From positions 1,330,235 to 1,394,234 of the forward strand of contig JALDNG010000087.1 in assembly GCA_024349245.1 (NCBI GenBank): a stretch of DNA of 64,000 bases, read 5' to 3'. The position numbers were made by a program, and so were the translations under genes. This stretch comes from Neodontobutis hainanensis (Eukaryota; Chordata; Actinopteri; Gobiiformes; Odontobutidae). Of this stretch, positions 56,258-64,000 are shown piece after piece. Within the stretch, counting starts at the first letter, position 1. Every line of letters starts with the position of its first letter. The notes beneath the pieces were generated by a model. It was not told the DNA's origin. It ran no database searches and was given only the letters and a program-made list of their open reading frames with translations.

Positions 56258-59200
56258 TTGATTTTGAGGCAAAAAAAAGAGAATGTCATCCTTTGCAATG
56301 TGGATATTGAGATTACAATTAATCTGTGTTAAATTGTGCAGCCCTATTACACAGCTGTTGAATAAAACAGAACTGGTTCTATAAAGTGGACAGGTTTTTC
56401 TCTGAATTGAAGACTTCCTATTAAAGAAGTAACCTAACTCTACCAGACAGAAGTGCTCCACAGAACATAGTCTGTCCAACAGGACCATCTGGTAGGGCTC
56501 CCATTGAAGCATTTGCAAAAGGGCAGGTTCTTTAAATGAATACCTGGTCAGTGATACCTGCAGTTCATCCAATCAGAGCAGCTCCATGTTGTTTACGTTT
56601 GTAACAGTAAAACAGTTGCTACATCTTCAAAACCTAAAAACAAGCCCAGAGCTGCAACATTATTGGACACAAGAGTCGGTAAAGCCAGTGTTCAGACTTT
56701 GAATATTTAGCTTGGAGCAGTTCTTGATTTGTAAACCAACAAATCTCGTGAGATTCCAGCAGCAGTTTATTAGGGCAGCACAATATTTTTTAAATTAATA
56801 TTATTTTGCAATATTACCACAATATCATAATCGCAAAGAATAAGGTGTATCACAATAAAAATGTATTCTTCCAGGTGATACACATGTACTTTTTTGCCAA
56901 TGTCAAAATCATTGGTGTGTCCAAATAAAAAAAAGTTTAATGCTGGATTAATATTTGTTTAGATGTTTTCAGTCATAGTTTAGTCCTATTTTAGACCCGG
57001 TCCAGTCTTTAATATCCATTTATCTCCTGTTTTGACGAGTAAATCTAGAGCCTTGTATTTCCAATGTGCAAAGTTCAAATATCAAGCTGGTAGTGACACT
57101 GGAGGAAACAGCCATTATTGTTGTCACATTTTTCTTTTCCATAATGACAGTGCTTTGTGATTTATAGGGAAACTAAAGTTGATTCTCCTACAGAGCCCTT
57201 TTCATCACACTGTGAGCTGCATGTACATTCAGCAGAATTTTCAATGAAGAGAAAAATACTACTCAAAAGTCTCTGAACGAGTCTGTAGAAGAGTAACAGG
57301 GGAGCGTGTGTGTCTGTGTGTGCTCTGCCTGTCACTTCTGCTCCAACTCATACGCCGTGGTGGAGCGCCGAGTGCTGTGAAATCTACAATTACTGTGGTG
57401 TGCCGTGTTATGACAGCACAGGGGCGTCTGGTGACAGCACTAGCCAGCGACAGGCGCGGAAGACCCTTCCTGTGTGTGTGTGTGTGTGTGCGTGTGTGTG
57501 TAGGGGTAGGCACAGGGCTGTGTGTGCAAACACAGAGACAGTGCTCGACCCAAAACATCCCCAGCCCCCTTCTCGTATGAGCAGCGCCTGGAGCAGAGCA
57601 GGGCTGTGACTCACCAAGGCTCTGCTGCCCCCCACTGGCCTGCTGCTGCAGTGTGACGGCTGACAGGAGAGCTGAGCGCCAAAAACAAGGCAGGAGCCAA
57701 AGTTTAGAAATTAAACAGGTCCATATATATTTTGAAGTCTCATGATATTTTCAAGGCTGCTAAATCCAAGTACACAAATGACTTTCGAAAACACATCTCA
57801 AAATAATTAAAAAAGGTAATACAAATTTACTCCAGTAATAAAATGTAATAAAACAAAGCCTGGAAAACACCACCTAGAAACTGTTATTCAGCACCTTGGA
57901 TGGTGAACTACCTTTCGAAAGGTGGGGACACAAAAATAAATTGGTTGGTAATTGTCTGGCACTATTGCCCAATGGTGCCATCATGTGCCTCAGATAAGAT
58001 AAGACTTTATTGTCTCCAGTTGGAAAAATCTGTCTTGGACAATCAGGAACCAACATTAATCAAGTAATATACTGTCGACCCTCCATTCCCATACAAAAAA
58101 AATAAAATAATATATTGTACACTTCCTGTAGACAAAACATACCCACTGCTTAAGACTGCACATACCCCAAGACAATTCATACCCCCTACAAAACACATTA
58201 CATAATAGAATATTACAACAATCCAAAATAATCCTCAGGAACTTGGTGAATTTGTGATTCACCAAGTGTGACTGATTTGTTAATGGATGTAATTAATGGC
58301 TATAATTCTGTCCTCAAAAATCTGCAAGGATACCTTATTTGTGACCAGAGCCCAAGATTAAACATATTTCAATGGCCATCTATGGTAAAGGATATAAAGA
58401 TCAATCTCCACACAACCATGTGACAGCTTTGGACACAACACAGGTGTGGTACTAAATAAGAATCCCTCTTACATCATCTTCCAGCACCACACCAGACATT
58501 CATTCTGCTGGATCATTCACCAGCCTCAGCTAAAGGCGTGTCATCACTGTGAGCTAAGGCCAGGCTTATAGTATCCACCGGAGGAGTTATGAGGGTGGGG
58601 GCTGTGGAAGACCCTGACCAGACTTAAACCCTGTAGTCTGACTTCCAGCTGCAATAAAAACTCAGTCGTCCTCCCCTGCTCTCAGTCTGCTCTCACATTC
58701 AGGGCTGTGTGTGTCTCCAGGGCCAGCGTGTTCCCCTCTCAAAATAAAACCCTTACATAATGGAGGAAGTCACGGCCTGATGACACAGAGGAGAGCTTTC
58801 TGACGAGACAAAACACTGTTAGGAAACACTGGGACAACTATTTTGACAATCTCAAGCTCCCTTATCCAAGAAAATACCAAAGACAAGCACTTATAGAACA
58901 TGACATGGCATTTGTTTCTATCAGTTCCCATTCATTAACTTCACATTGAACTTGACAAAATAAATGTAAAAGGGTTAAGACAGGGTTGCCCCCACTGGAG
59001 AAAGAGCTAGAAGACAAGACTGCCAACAAAAGTTTATCAACTTTTGTAATTCCCTTGTGCCTCATTCTCAAACACTTTAGACTGAAGAGAGCTTTTCAGT
59101 GAGAGGTTTCAGTGACAGGATCGTTTATTAAAAGATACACCTATCAGTGCCGCCAGCAAATATAACACTTATTAGCACGTCCCCTGTAAGCAGACCTGCC

Positions 59201-61035
59201 TGTGTCAACACATCGGTGCCTCAAATAAAAGGGTTGACAACTCATAACACGCCGAGGAGGTAGGTCTCAACTAGGGGTGCGCCAAAATATCGATATGCCG
59301 TATCTCGCGAGATTTACTCTCGCAATCGATTCTCAATGCACTCTTGGCAAGTATCGATCTTAAAAGACAATTATAAAATGCTCTATTCATTATTCATTGA
59401 GGAGACGCGCGTTGCGAGTTTGGCTGTTGTAAGCGGAAGTAGATGACGGACACACACATGAAAATGGCGGAGTCAAGTGAGGAAAGTAGAAATGAGAGCC
59501 AGAAGTTAAAGGTCGCTCCAGCAACATTTAAATCCAAAGTCTGGACCCTGAGATCAATTAAAATAGTTTTTGGAAAGTGTAGAGGAGAATATAACCAGAA
59601 ATCAGACCAGTCTCTGCAGCTCTGTGAAGTCCTACGACTCTGTGCTACGGGAGAGCGCAGTGATGCATTTCATGTAGATTAAACCTAAAGAGTAGTAGTT
59701 GTGGCTTTGTTTTGAGTGGATAATCGCTTCAGACTGTTTGAGGCGAGGAACGGGACACTTTTAAAGACTGAGGCAGGACAGAGAGCAGGTAGGCTCAGTC
59801 TGAACAGTGCTATATTTTTGTTGGTGTTTGTTTGAGGGGTTTCACTGAGCGCTACGAGAAAGCGTGTTTAAGTTCACCGACTATTTCTGTGGTGTCTGAT
59901 TAAATCCACAGATAAGGCTTAACTGTAGCAGGAGGAACTAGTGGCTACGTCTTCAGTTACACACCATCTCAGCGTCACTTGCCCCATCACGTTTCAGACA
60001 CAGCGACAGTTGGACAATCAGAGTTGGTTGTTGGTTTAATGTGTATCCATACAAAGAAAACACTGAAAAGAACAACACACTGCTGATAAATCCTTTCAAA
60101 GCTTCAGAAGAACTGTGTCTGTGCTATTTACTGAATAATTAGAACAGAGAGATTGTTAATGAAAATAACTTCAAGCAGTATTAAAAAGCCTGTGTAGGCA
60201 TTTCAAAACATAGGAGCTAAATGCTGCTGCTGTCCTGCAGATGTGAGACTGACATAACAACAGCTGAAGCCCTGCCTTAAAGTGACTGCAGTCATTTTTT
60301 GAAAAGATGATAATATAAAAGACTATAACGAAAATAAATAAAGAACATTTATCTATGCCCAATTGACCTGGAAAATAATAGCTTTACAAATTGTAATCAA
60401 ATACCATCATAATTGTGATATTTCTTCTTATGGTTATTATACAGTCAGAATCTCATACCGTCCCATCCCTACTTAGGACATTCCCTGTAGTCCTCCAGAA
60501 CACTGTAAATACTGCCATCATCTTATTTAACAATAGTTTGCCAATGTAACTGTGGGGTACTGCTAAAGGTCTGGGTGAAATAATGATAAACTCTTGCATC
60601 AAAACACAAGAGAAGCAGTAGCAGATCCAAAGAAAGAAAGATAACAGAGAACACCACAATAAGCTACTTAGAGGTGTAATGTAGCAGAAAGTAAGACTGC
60701 AAACCAGGAGACCATCATCTCAGAGCTGACAGTCTATGATTCCTGTTGTTTTCACTGGAACATGGTGACCTAGTCCTAAACAGGATTACTGGGGTTTGTC
60801 TCTAAGTTTGAGATGGAGATTTGAACCAGCATACATTATAATGGGTTTATAAAAAGGAAGCATTCTCCCAGACACAATACAGAATAATAACAAGACTGGT
60901 TTTCTTGGATTTGGAGAAAGTAAATTGAAGGTGTGATGTTAGACTCACCCGTCTGTCTGAGGCCACCAGTGTGAACTCATGCCGGAGCTTCCCAAATATG
61001 GATCTGTGGGTTTTCCTAAAAGGATGGATGGTGCC
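30226..61035 (-). CDS. slc30a6: Zinc transporter ZnT6 (SLC30A6), 13 of its coding exons
   Basis: CDS join on the minus strand: 61035-60949, 55081-54997, 43630-43588, 43332-43267, 41643-41563, 40217-40182, 38817-38723, 35270-35222, 32813-32694, 32623-32521, 32443-32396, 32236-32168, 30810-30226. All introns are GT-AG and every phase agrees. With an upstream Met codon the protein is about 489 residues, against 461 for human ZnT6 (from memory). It has the cation diffusion facilitator layout: N-terminal cytosolic segment (about 1-32), six membrane helices (about 33-250), and a C-terminal cytosolic domain followed by a Pro/Gly-rich tail. ZnT6 is known to lack zinc-coordinating residues in the membrane sites and to work as a heterodimer with ZnT5 in the early secretory pathway; no HxxxD pair is visible in the helices here, in agreement. 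The initiator exon was not found in this window. Confidence 0.95.
32168..32236 (-). CDS. slc30a6: slc30a6 coding exon (residues 273-295)
   Basis: 69 bp, phase 0 at both ends, donor GTATGT. Encodes the start of the C-terminal domain including VLEVRNEHFWTVGFGSL. Confidence 0.95.
32396..32443 (-). CDS. slc30a6: slc30a6 coding exon (residues 257-272)
   Basis: 48 bp, phase 0 at both ends, donor GTGAGA. Encodes TTPSHVIGQLDKLLRE, the linker helix after the last membrane segment. Confidence 0.95.
32521..32623 (-). CDS. slc30a6: slc30a6 coding exon (residues 222-256)
   Basis: 103 bp. Encodes a luminal loop plus membrane helix 6: AVDTASAVAIALMTFGTM, then YPMSVYSGKVLLQ. Confidence 0.95.
32694..32813 (-). 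CDS. slc30a6: slc30a6 coding exon (residues 182-222)
   Basis: 120 bp. Encodes LLPRMNPFVLINLAGALS, membrane helix 5. The position written D in my memory of the mammalian protein (LIDLAGA) is N here (LINLAGA). Confidence 0.95.
33987..34025. repeat. (CA)n-(CG)n alternating purine-pyrimidine tract
   Basis: CACACA units pass into CGCGCGCGCGC, a sequence prone to Z-DNA. Lies in an slc30a6 intron. Confidence 0.9.
35222..35270 (-). CDS. slc30a6: slc30a6 coding exon (residues 166-182)
   Basis: 49 bp, acceptor TCTCTGCAG, donor GTAAGA. Encodes ASSSWLQEHVADLSR, a conserved loop preceding helix 5. Confidence 0.95.
35596..35805 (+). mobile_element. tRNA-derived SINE
   Basis: Box A-like GTGGAGAGGTTAGAGCACC and box B-like GGAGTTTGAATACCC are followed by GGTTTCGTCAAGAAGGGCTT and the 3' end CGCTGTGGTGACCCCCAAAT...AGCCGAAGGG. 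Intronic in slc30a6, opposite strand. Confidence 0.75.
36890..37080. repeat. GT-rich low-complexity region
   Basis: Interrupted GTGTGTGT tracts produce overlapping open frames rich in Cys and Val on the plus strand; these are composition artefacts. Confidence 0.6.
37688..37745. mobile_element. hAT-like MITE terminal fragment
   Basis: AAGGGCTGTACAATATTAGA then ATATTGCGATAATGTTATGA resembles the AGGGCTGCACGATAT ends of fish hAT-type repeats. Confidence 0.35.
37929..38212. mobile_element. Interspersed repeat of unnamed family
   Basis: AACCATAGATTGTAAATAAACATGGATGTAA is a start seen in widespread fish repeats, and the following 250 bp (ending about GGAGGTTCCATGA) is GC-richer than its surroundings. 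Borders are approximate. Confidence 0.35.
38723..38817 (-). CDS. slc30a6: slc30a6 coding exon (residues 134-166)
   Basis: 95 bp, acceptor TGTCTACAG, donor GTATGA. Encodes membrane helix 4: LLVGTFVALFFNLLTLLSV, then RNKPFAYVSE. Confidence 0.95.
40099..40118. repeat. (GT)n microsatellite
   Basis: Uninterrupted GT run, 63 bp upstream on the plus map of the 36-bp slc30a6 exon; on the minus strand it lies just beyond that exon's donor. Confidence 0.9.
40182..40217 (-). CDS. slc30a6: slc30a6 coding microexon (residues 122-134)
   Basis: 36 bp, acceptor GTTTTCAG, donor GTAAGT. Encodes VERFMEQPEVH. Its length is a multiple of three, so skipping it would keep the frame. Confidence 0.92.
41563..41643 (-). 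CDS. slc30a6: slc30a6 coding exon (residues 95-122)
   Basis: 81 bp, donor GTGAGT. Encodes FERLEVLAVFASTVLVQLGA plus LFILKES, membrane helix 3. Confidence 0.95.
43267..43332 (-). CDS. slc30a6: slc30a6 coding exon (residues 73-95)
   Basis: 66 bp, acceptor CTCCACAG, donor GTAAGT. Encodes LITCLISSWVTMKKPSQVYS then FG: the end of helix 2 and the cytosolic loop. Confidence 0.95.
43588..43630 (-). CDS. slc30a6: slc30a6 coding exon (residues 59-73)
   Basis: 43 bp, acceptor CTCTTTTCAG, donor GTGAGT. Encodes LTAYTYLTIFDLF, start of helix 2. There is no HxxxD zinc-site motif here, in agreement with ZnT6 being a non-transporting partner. Confidence 0.93.
44171..44442 (+). mobile_element. hAT-like repeat, terminal fragment
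   Basis: Begins TAGTGCTGGGCAACAATTAA and continues through AATTAATCGCACAAAGTTCT to TCTTGTAAATCTCAACTTAA. It aligns along most of its length with the reverse complement of 62983-63218, with short indels. TAGTGCTGGGC is the terminal repeat of the family. Confidence 0.7.
44476..44586. mobile_element. Tc1/mariner-derived MITE
   Basis: Inverted ends ATACTGAACAAAA and TTTTGTTCAGTAT are perfect over 13 bp, with TA at both borders (44476-44477 and 44585-44586). The inside (CTTTTGTTTTTGCCCCC, TGAGCTGCACTCAAAGATCT) matches the terminal region of a common fish Tc1-like transposon. Only about 107 bp remain, with no transposase. Confidence 0.75.
45738..45782. repeat. (CACACACGAA)n/(CA)n repeat
   Basis: Two to three ACACACACGA units pass into pure CA. 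Confidence 0.85.
47335..47664. repeat. 21-bp minisatellite with a degenerate flank
   Basis: Near-perfect units of GGTGTGGTTCTGTGCAGATAA run from about 47521 to 47664 (seven units; some end in ATATG). To the left, 47335-47520 holds diverged copies that keep GTTCTGTG and AGATAA. Since 21 is divisible by three, the array produces a spurious repeated open frame on the minus strand. Intronic in slc30a6. Confidence 0.85.
48467..48506. repeat. (CA)n microsatellite
   Basis: CA run with GCAC interruptions. Confidence 0.9.
48855..49051 (-). mobile_element. SINE, second decayed copy of the 93-469 family
   Basis: Shares TTTCTACC-CTTTG-CCCGTTAG, CCCAGCAGCTTTGGGCCTGA and GACACTTTAGTGTTGCCAAT with the SINE at 93-469, but lacks the tRNA-like head (5' truncated) and is more diverged. 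Confidence 0.75.
49535..49650 (-). mobile_element. tRNA-derived SINE of another family
   Basis: On the minus strand, a box B (GGGTTCGATTCCCGC) is followed by a pyrimidine-rich CCCTCTCTCTTACCCTGTC and CTACTGCCTATCAAATAA, the tail layout of a common fish SINE. Box A is weakly preserved. Confidence 0.6.
50505..50930. mobile_element. Non-autonomous DNA transposon candidate with GGAGCG-rich ends
   Basis: The left end has GCGAGCGGAGCGGAGCGGGG (50511-50530); the right end has CGCACAGCTCCGCTCCTGAG (about 50904-50923), roughly its reverse complement. Inner GCTCC/GGAGC motifs repeat throughout. Resembles hAT-type fish repeats; borders and target duplication are not fixed. Confidence 0.4.
52136..52166. 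repeat. Perfect 11-bp inverted repeat beside a SINE
   Basis: TTTCTATTGAG (52136-52146) and CTCAATAGAAA (52156-52166) with a 9-nt loop; the SINE starts at the next base. Confidence 0.85.
52167..52420 (+). mobile_element. tRNA-derived SINE
   Basis: Head GGCGGCAGTAGCTCAGTGGG (box A) and TGGCTCGATTCCCAC (box B); body with TGTTGTTGTGTCCTTGGGC; 3' end AAAGCGCTTTGAGTGCC...AAAAGCGCTATATAAA, the L2-type tail. Better preserved relative of 845-1078. Confidence 0.8.
54553..54575. repeat. Poly(A) tract
   Basis: 23 consecutive A residues. No retroposed sequence could be defined beside it. Confidence 0.9.
54997..55081 (-). CDS. slc30a6: slc30a6 coding exon (residues 31-59)
   Basis: 85 bp, acceptor TCATTTTCAG, donor GTGAGC. 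Encodes SWRILLFGALNLLCTGCLLM then WCSSTNSM: membrane helix 1. Confidence 0.95.
55424..55510 (-). mobile_element. Interspersed repeat 3'-end fragment
   Basis: TTTAACCTTCATTTCTCCAGG then AAAGTCCCACTGAGATTACA and TCTCTTTTGCAGGGGAGTCC is a widespread fish repeat end, probably from a LINE, read on the minus strand. Confidence 0.45.
56205..56257. repeat. (AAT)n microsatellite
   Basis: About 17 uninterrupted trinucleotide units. Confidence 0.95.
56770..57070. mobile_element. hAT-like MITE copy
   Basis: Starts TAGGGCAGCACAATATTTTT and contains TTTAGTCCTATTTTAGACC; the latter resembles, in opposite orientation, sequence near 24885-24930 beside the terminus at 24995-25052. Borders are approximate. 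Confidence 0.35.
57471..57502. repeat. (GT)n microsatellite
   Basis: GT run with one CG interruption. Confidence 0.9.
57996..58040 (-). mobile_element. LINE 3'-end fragment
   Basis: CAGATAAGATAAGACTTTATTGTCTCC is the reverse complement of a fish LINE 3' terminus with a pentanucleotide tail. Confidence 0.45.
59275..59690 (+). mobile_element. hAT-type transposon 5' end with a truncated transposase ORF
   Basis: Begins CTAGGGGTGCGCCAAAATAT then CGATATGCCGTATCTCGCGAG, a typical hAT end. An open frame at 59443-59682 starts with an acidic leader and LKVAPATFKSKVW, which resembles the start of a BED zinc finger in hAT transposases. Resemblance ends there and the frame closes after 79 codons, so the rest of the element is lost. 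Confidence 0.5.
60430..60475. mobile_element. DNA transposon terminal fragment
   Basis: On the minus strand reads GTAGGGATGGGACGGTATGA, the kind of end seen in fish hAT-type repeats. The body is not identifiable. Confidence 0.3.
60949..61035 (-). CDS. slc30a6: slc30a6 coding exon (residues 2-30)
   Basis: 87 bp, acceptor CGTTGCAG, donor GTGAGT. Encodes the cytosolic N-terminus starting GTIHPFRKTHRSIFGKL. In-frame Met at 61059 lies upstream of the acceptor, so the true start codon should come from a preceding exon not found here. Confidence 0.93.
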
Positions 61036-61481
61036 CTGCAACGGACAATATAAATGCAATGTTAATTATGACATTAAAACCAGGAAACACTCTTCATTTA
61101 CCCATTATTTGTTTGTAACTATCAAACAAACAAAAAAATTAATATTATATTTAAAAATAAAATAAATATTTTTATATTTTTACATTATAATATCTTCTTT
61201 ATTTACTCTCAGTGGTTAAATTTCATCATTTAACCAACACCACCCCCTAGTGGGGGCTGATGCACACCACGTGTCTGATCTCCAGCCCTTGCATTGAGCT
61301 GAACCTTAGAGAAACTGAAAAAGAACCATGCCTCTGGTTCATCTGGTAAAAGATGACACCCTATAATGAATGTATATTATTTAATGTCAAGTGACCATTT
61401 TAAAAAACAAGATATACAGGAGTTTTATAAAAAAATAAGTAAAATGCTCACACAATGGAGATTAGTCTTATGAAACACACA
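61036..61481. other. Upstream intron or 5' flank of slc30a6
   Basis: AT-rich; no ATG followed by a splice donor was found on the minus strand that would serve as exon 1. Confidence 0.4.
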
Positions 61482-61603
61482 CAGTTGTGCGCATAACATA
61501 CACTGGCAGAATGTGTGATTTTTTTTGTGCCTTTTTTTTACTCTTTTACTGACAGACCCTTGCATCTCTCATCCAGTGCTGCATTGATGTTTCTGTCTGA
61601 ATC

Positions 61604-62175
61604 ATGGGGAAAGCAAAAGAATTGTCAAACAATCTGTGGGAAAAGGTAATGGAAATGTATAAAACAGGAAAGACATATAAAAAGATATCCAAGGTATTGA
61701 GAATGCCAATCAGCAGTGTTCAAACTCTGATTAAAAAGTGGAAAATGAGGGATTCTGTTGAAACCACACCACGTCAGGTAGACTAACAAAAATTTCAGCC
61801 ACAACTGCCAGGAACATTGTATGGGATACAAAAGAAAACCCCACAAATAAAGGTGGTGTGGCTGTTTCAAGATGCACTATAAGAAGGAACTTGAAGAAAA
61901 ATGAACTACATGGTTGACAAGCCATTACTACACAAATGCCACTAAGCATCCCGTTTAAAATTCGCCAAACAGCACAGAGATTAGCCTCAAAACTTCTAGA
62001 ACAAAGTTATTTGGAGTGATGAGACCAAAATTTTACTTTATGGCCACAACCATAAATGTTACATTTGGAGAGGAGTCAAAAAGGCCTGTAAAGAATGGCA
62101 CACCATTCCTGCTGTGAAACATGAAGTTGGATTGCTGATGTTTTGGGAATGTGTGAGCTACGAAAGGCATAGGAA
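61604..62175 (+). pseudogene. Tc1-like transposase pseudogene
   Basis: The first 60 codons are open: MGKAKELSNNLWEKVMEMYK, then a helix-turn-helix (KISKVLRMPISSVQTLIKKW), the paired-type DNA-binding domain that recognises the transposon ends. A stop at 61784-61786 breaks it. Later pieces include IWRGVKKACKEW-like coding near 62070 and a match to the conserved VLMFWECV region near 62135. The DDE catalytic triad cannot be traced intact. Confidence 0.7.
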
Positions 62176-62285
62176 ACTTAGTTGAATAGATCTGGGGTTG
62201 ATAGAATTGATAGATCTGGGGGTATGTAAACTTTTAGTTAGGGTCATTTGGTGTAGTTTCTGTTGTCATAATGATTTAAAAAGAG

Positions 62286-63218
62286 TAGTGCTAGGCAGGT
62301 TAATGCGAATTAACGTCAACAATAATTTTATCGTGCATTAACGTTGGCCGATTAATATTGTGAAAGATGTCTGTCTGAAGAACATTCTTAGGATCACAAT
62401 GAATGACTGCACGTCTGAGCCGCCCTAATGACGCACCGTCACAAGAAGAATACACAAGTTGTATGAAAGGGAGAGGAATACAAAAGCGACAGCGTTACAA
62501 CGTGCACCAACATTTGCCCTCAACAAAGACTACTGGACATCGCTGGGCAACCATAATTATCTTGCAGCGTTACAGTGCATTATATTGATGAACAGCAGGA
62601 ACTGCACTCACATGCTCTGACTGTAATGAAAACACAAAACAGACTGTAGGAGACAGAGCATGGGTGCACTGTGTGTGTGTGTGTGTGTGTGTGTTGGTCT
62701 GGTGATGAGGGGGCGGAGCTCACGGGAGTGCAGGCACGTGCATATAGGTCTGTAAAAGTGTGCATTTTTGGGAGGCTAGGTGGTTGAGAGTCAGGTACGG
62801 GTAGCCGCAATTTTTGTTGACCGCAAAGCAACACAAAGCATACTGAACGGTTGAGATTATATATTTATCTGTTTATGCATTCTGGTTCATGTCCATCATC
62901 TATTTGCTGAACTGTATTATTTAATCTGCAATAAAACTACCAAACTTAATTTTTAAACTTAATTTAATTTGATTACATTAAAGCTTAAGTTGAGATTCAC
63001 AAGAAATATTTCAACTGCTAACTGCTGTAAAAAGCACCTTATTTGTTTAAAGTGTTTATAACTTTTGTTTATCAAGCAGTATGTTCAAAATAAAAATATG
63101 CAATACACAATTTTTTTATTCTTATTAATTTTTTGTATAATGTAATTAATCGCAATTAATCGCAGAACTTTGTGAGATTAATTGCGATTAAATTCTTTCA
63201 AGTCGTTGCCCAGCACTA
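62286..63218 (-). mobile_element. hAT-like non-autonomous element inserted in the Tc1 copy
   Basis: Inverted ends TAGTGCTAGGCA (62286) and GTTGCCCAGCACTA (ending 63218), followed inward by TTAATGCGAATTAACG and AATTAATCGCAATTAATCGC. Outside both ends lies Tc1 sequence. Candidate 8-bp target duplications, AAAAAGAG and AAAAAACA, match only partly. No transposase frame. The right end has a relative at 44171-44442. Confidence 0.65.
62671..62695. repeat. (GT)n microsatellite
   Basis: Twelve GT units inside the hAT-like element. Confidence 0.95.
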
Positions 63219-63636
63219 AAAAAACAATTGTTTGACAAAAGGCTTCATCCAACCAGTAACTATGATTGAAAGTAAATTAATTATAATGGCCAAACAAAAA
63301 AAAATGTATTATTCAAATCCTGCCCTGAGAGAGAGTCGAGAAGGGATGGTTTGGGAGTGTAGCATATAGTGATAAAAAAAAGTTTGTGCACAAATGATTT
63401 TTGGGGGTGATGGCAGGAGAAGAAATCTGGTGAATGTTCTGTTGTCAGCCCATTGCCATTGGATCTCTTATCAATACTACATTGAACTTAAGCTAATGAA
63501 TCATAGTGTTTTTTTCAATCATTGCTTCCAATCTGAACCTGGAACAATCAGAATTCATTCACACAAGTGAATGTATTGGTAATGCACTTTAAGTTACTGT
63601 ATTTTATTAAAAGGTTTCATATTTGTTTTACTACAG

Positions 63637-63822
63637 CTCTGGTGGATGAATGTGTGTGGCTGTAGAGGCGAGTTTGGTGGTGGTCAGAGAAGGCTATGAG
63701 CGCCTTGTGTTTGTAAGCCCCCACTGTCTGCCTCAGGTGTGAGTGTGTGAATGAGGAGAATAAAAGCATCATGTAAAGTGCTTTGGTACAGCCAGGTAGA
63801 AAAAAAGTGCTAAATAAACACA
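63637..63822 (+). mobile_element. SINE/LINE 3'-end fragment
   Basis: TCATGTAAAGTGCTTTGGTA...AAAAAAAGTGCTAAATAAA is a decayed version of the tail with two complementary AGCGCT-type arms seen at 52340-52405. The 5' portion is poorly defined. Confidence 0.5.
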
Positions 63823-64000
63823 CACCATTTAAGTTATTTGTAAAATAATTTTGCATCCTTAGACTGGGCTTTATTAATTTATGATTTTCTTTGTGAAATT
63901 TTTTTTTATATAAAGGAAAAAAAAATAAAATAGTTTTACCAATTCCCAGCCCTAATTTAAAGTTGTAATCACAATACCGTCAGACAACAGTTAATAAAAC
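63823..64000. other. AT-rich end of window
   Basis: Contains AATTCCCAGCCCTAATTT near 63940, possibly another MITE end; otherwise nothing recognised. Confidence 0.3.

Larger units (their letters stand above)
61482..63323 (+). mobile_element. Tc1/mariner transposon, decayed, interrupted by an hAT-like insertion
   Basis: The 5' end (CAGTTGTGCGCATAACATAC...CTGGCAGAATGTGTGATTTT) and transposase start (61604) are followed by scattered transposase sequence to about 62175. The 3' region resumes after the insertion as ACAATTGTTTGACAAAAGGC and runs to ATTCAAATCCTGCC near 63323. The terminal inverted repeat on the right is mostly gone. Several frame breaks make it inactive. Confidence 0.75.

Noticed and set aside
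57259..57635. Overlapping open frames on both strands
   Set aside because: Driven by a (GT)n tract and GC-rich surroundings; no domain or consistent splice sites.
60847..61059. Met at 61059 as the slc30a6 start
   Set aside because: A strong acceptor (CGTTGCAG) lies between this Met and the conserved GTIH start, so the ATG is intronic.

Overview
This window looks like euchromatic DNA from a ray-finned (teleost) fish. The evidence is one recognisable vertebrate gene split by many GT-AG introns, set among teleost-style tRNA-derived SINEs, LINE 3' ends, Tc1/mariner and hAT-like DNA transposons, and (CA)n microsatellites. Family names for repeats come from recognition of motifs and ends, not from a database search.

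Host gene. The only host gene I can name is slc30a6 (zinc transporter ZnT6) on the minus strand. Thirteen coding exons between 61035 and 30226 join with compatible phases, consensus splice sites and no internal stop. They give 488 codons after an initiator Met that lies in an unidentified upstream exon, so the protein is about 489 residues. ZnT6 partners ZnT5 in the early secretory pathway and supplies zinc to secreted and membrane enzymes.

Left block, 1 to 11300: a nested transposon cluster. In order it holds: a minus-strand SINE with an unusual 120-bp extension copied from about 1 kb away; a plus-strand SINE; a degraded plus-strand LINE with a restriction-like endonuclease domain (2131-4545); and a minus-strand L2/CR1-like LINE (4619-6140 and 11139-11300). 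That second LINE is split by a young Ty3/gypsy-type LTR retrotransposon (6141-11138). The LTR element has two nearly identical 967-bp LTRs, an exact 4-bp target duplication, an intact gag, and a pol that stops after reverse transcriptase because RNase H and integrase are deleted. Gag and pol overlap in the -1 phase. The overlap carries the slippery heptamer GGGAAAC in the correct register, followed after 9 nt by a possible H-type pseudoknot. This is the most interesting signal I found.

Middle, 11300 to 30000: mostly AT-rich intergenic DNA with SINE and LINE fragments, a clear Harbinger-like MITE (20116-20378), an LTR-like fragment, strong short hairpins, and two weak hints of unrecognised exons.

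Right, 30000 to 64000: slc30a6 exons and introns. The introns carry SINEs, a Tc1-like MITE, two copies of an hAT-like repeat, a 21-bp minisatellite, and many simple repeats. Upstream of the first visible exon, a Tc1/mariner element (61482-63323) is interrupted by an hAT-like element (62286-63218). No CRISPR array, rRNA gene or intact tRNA gene was seen.
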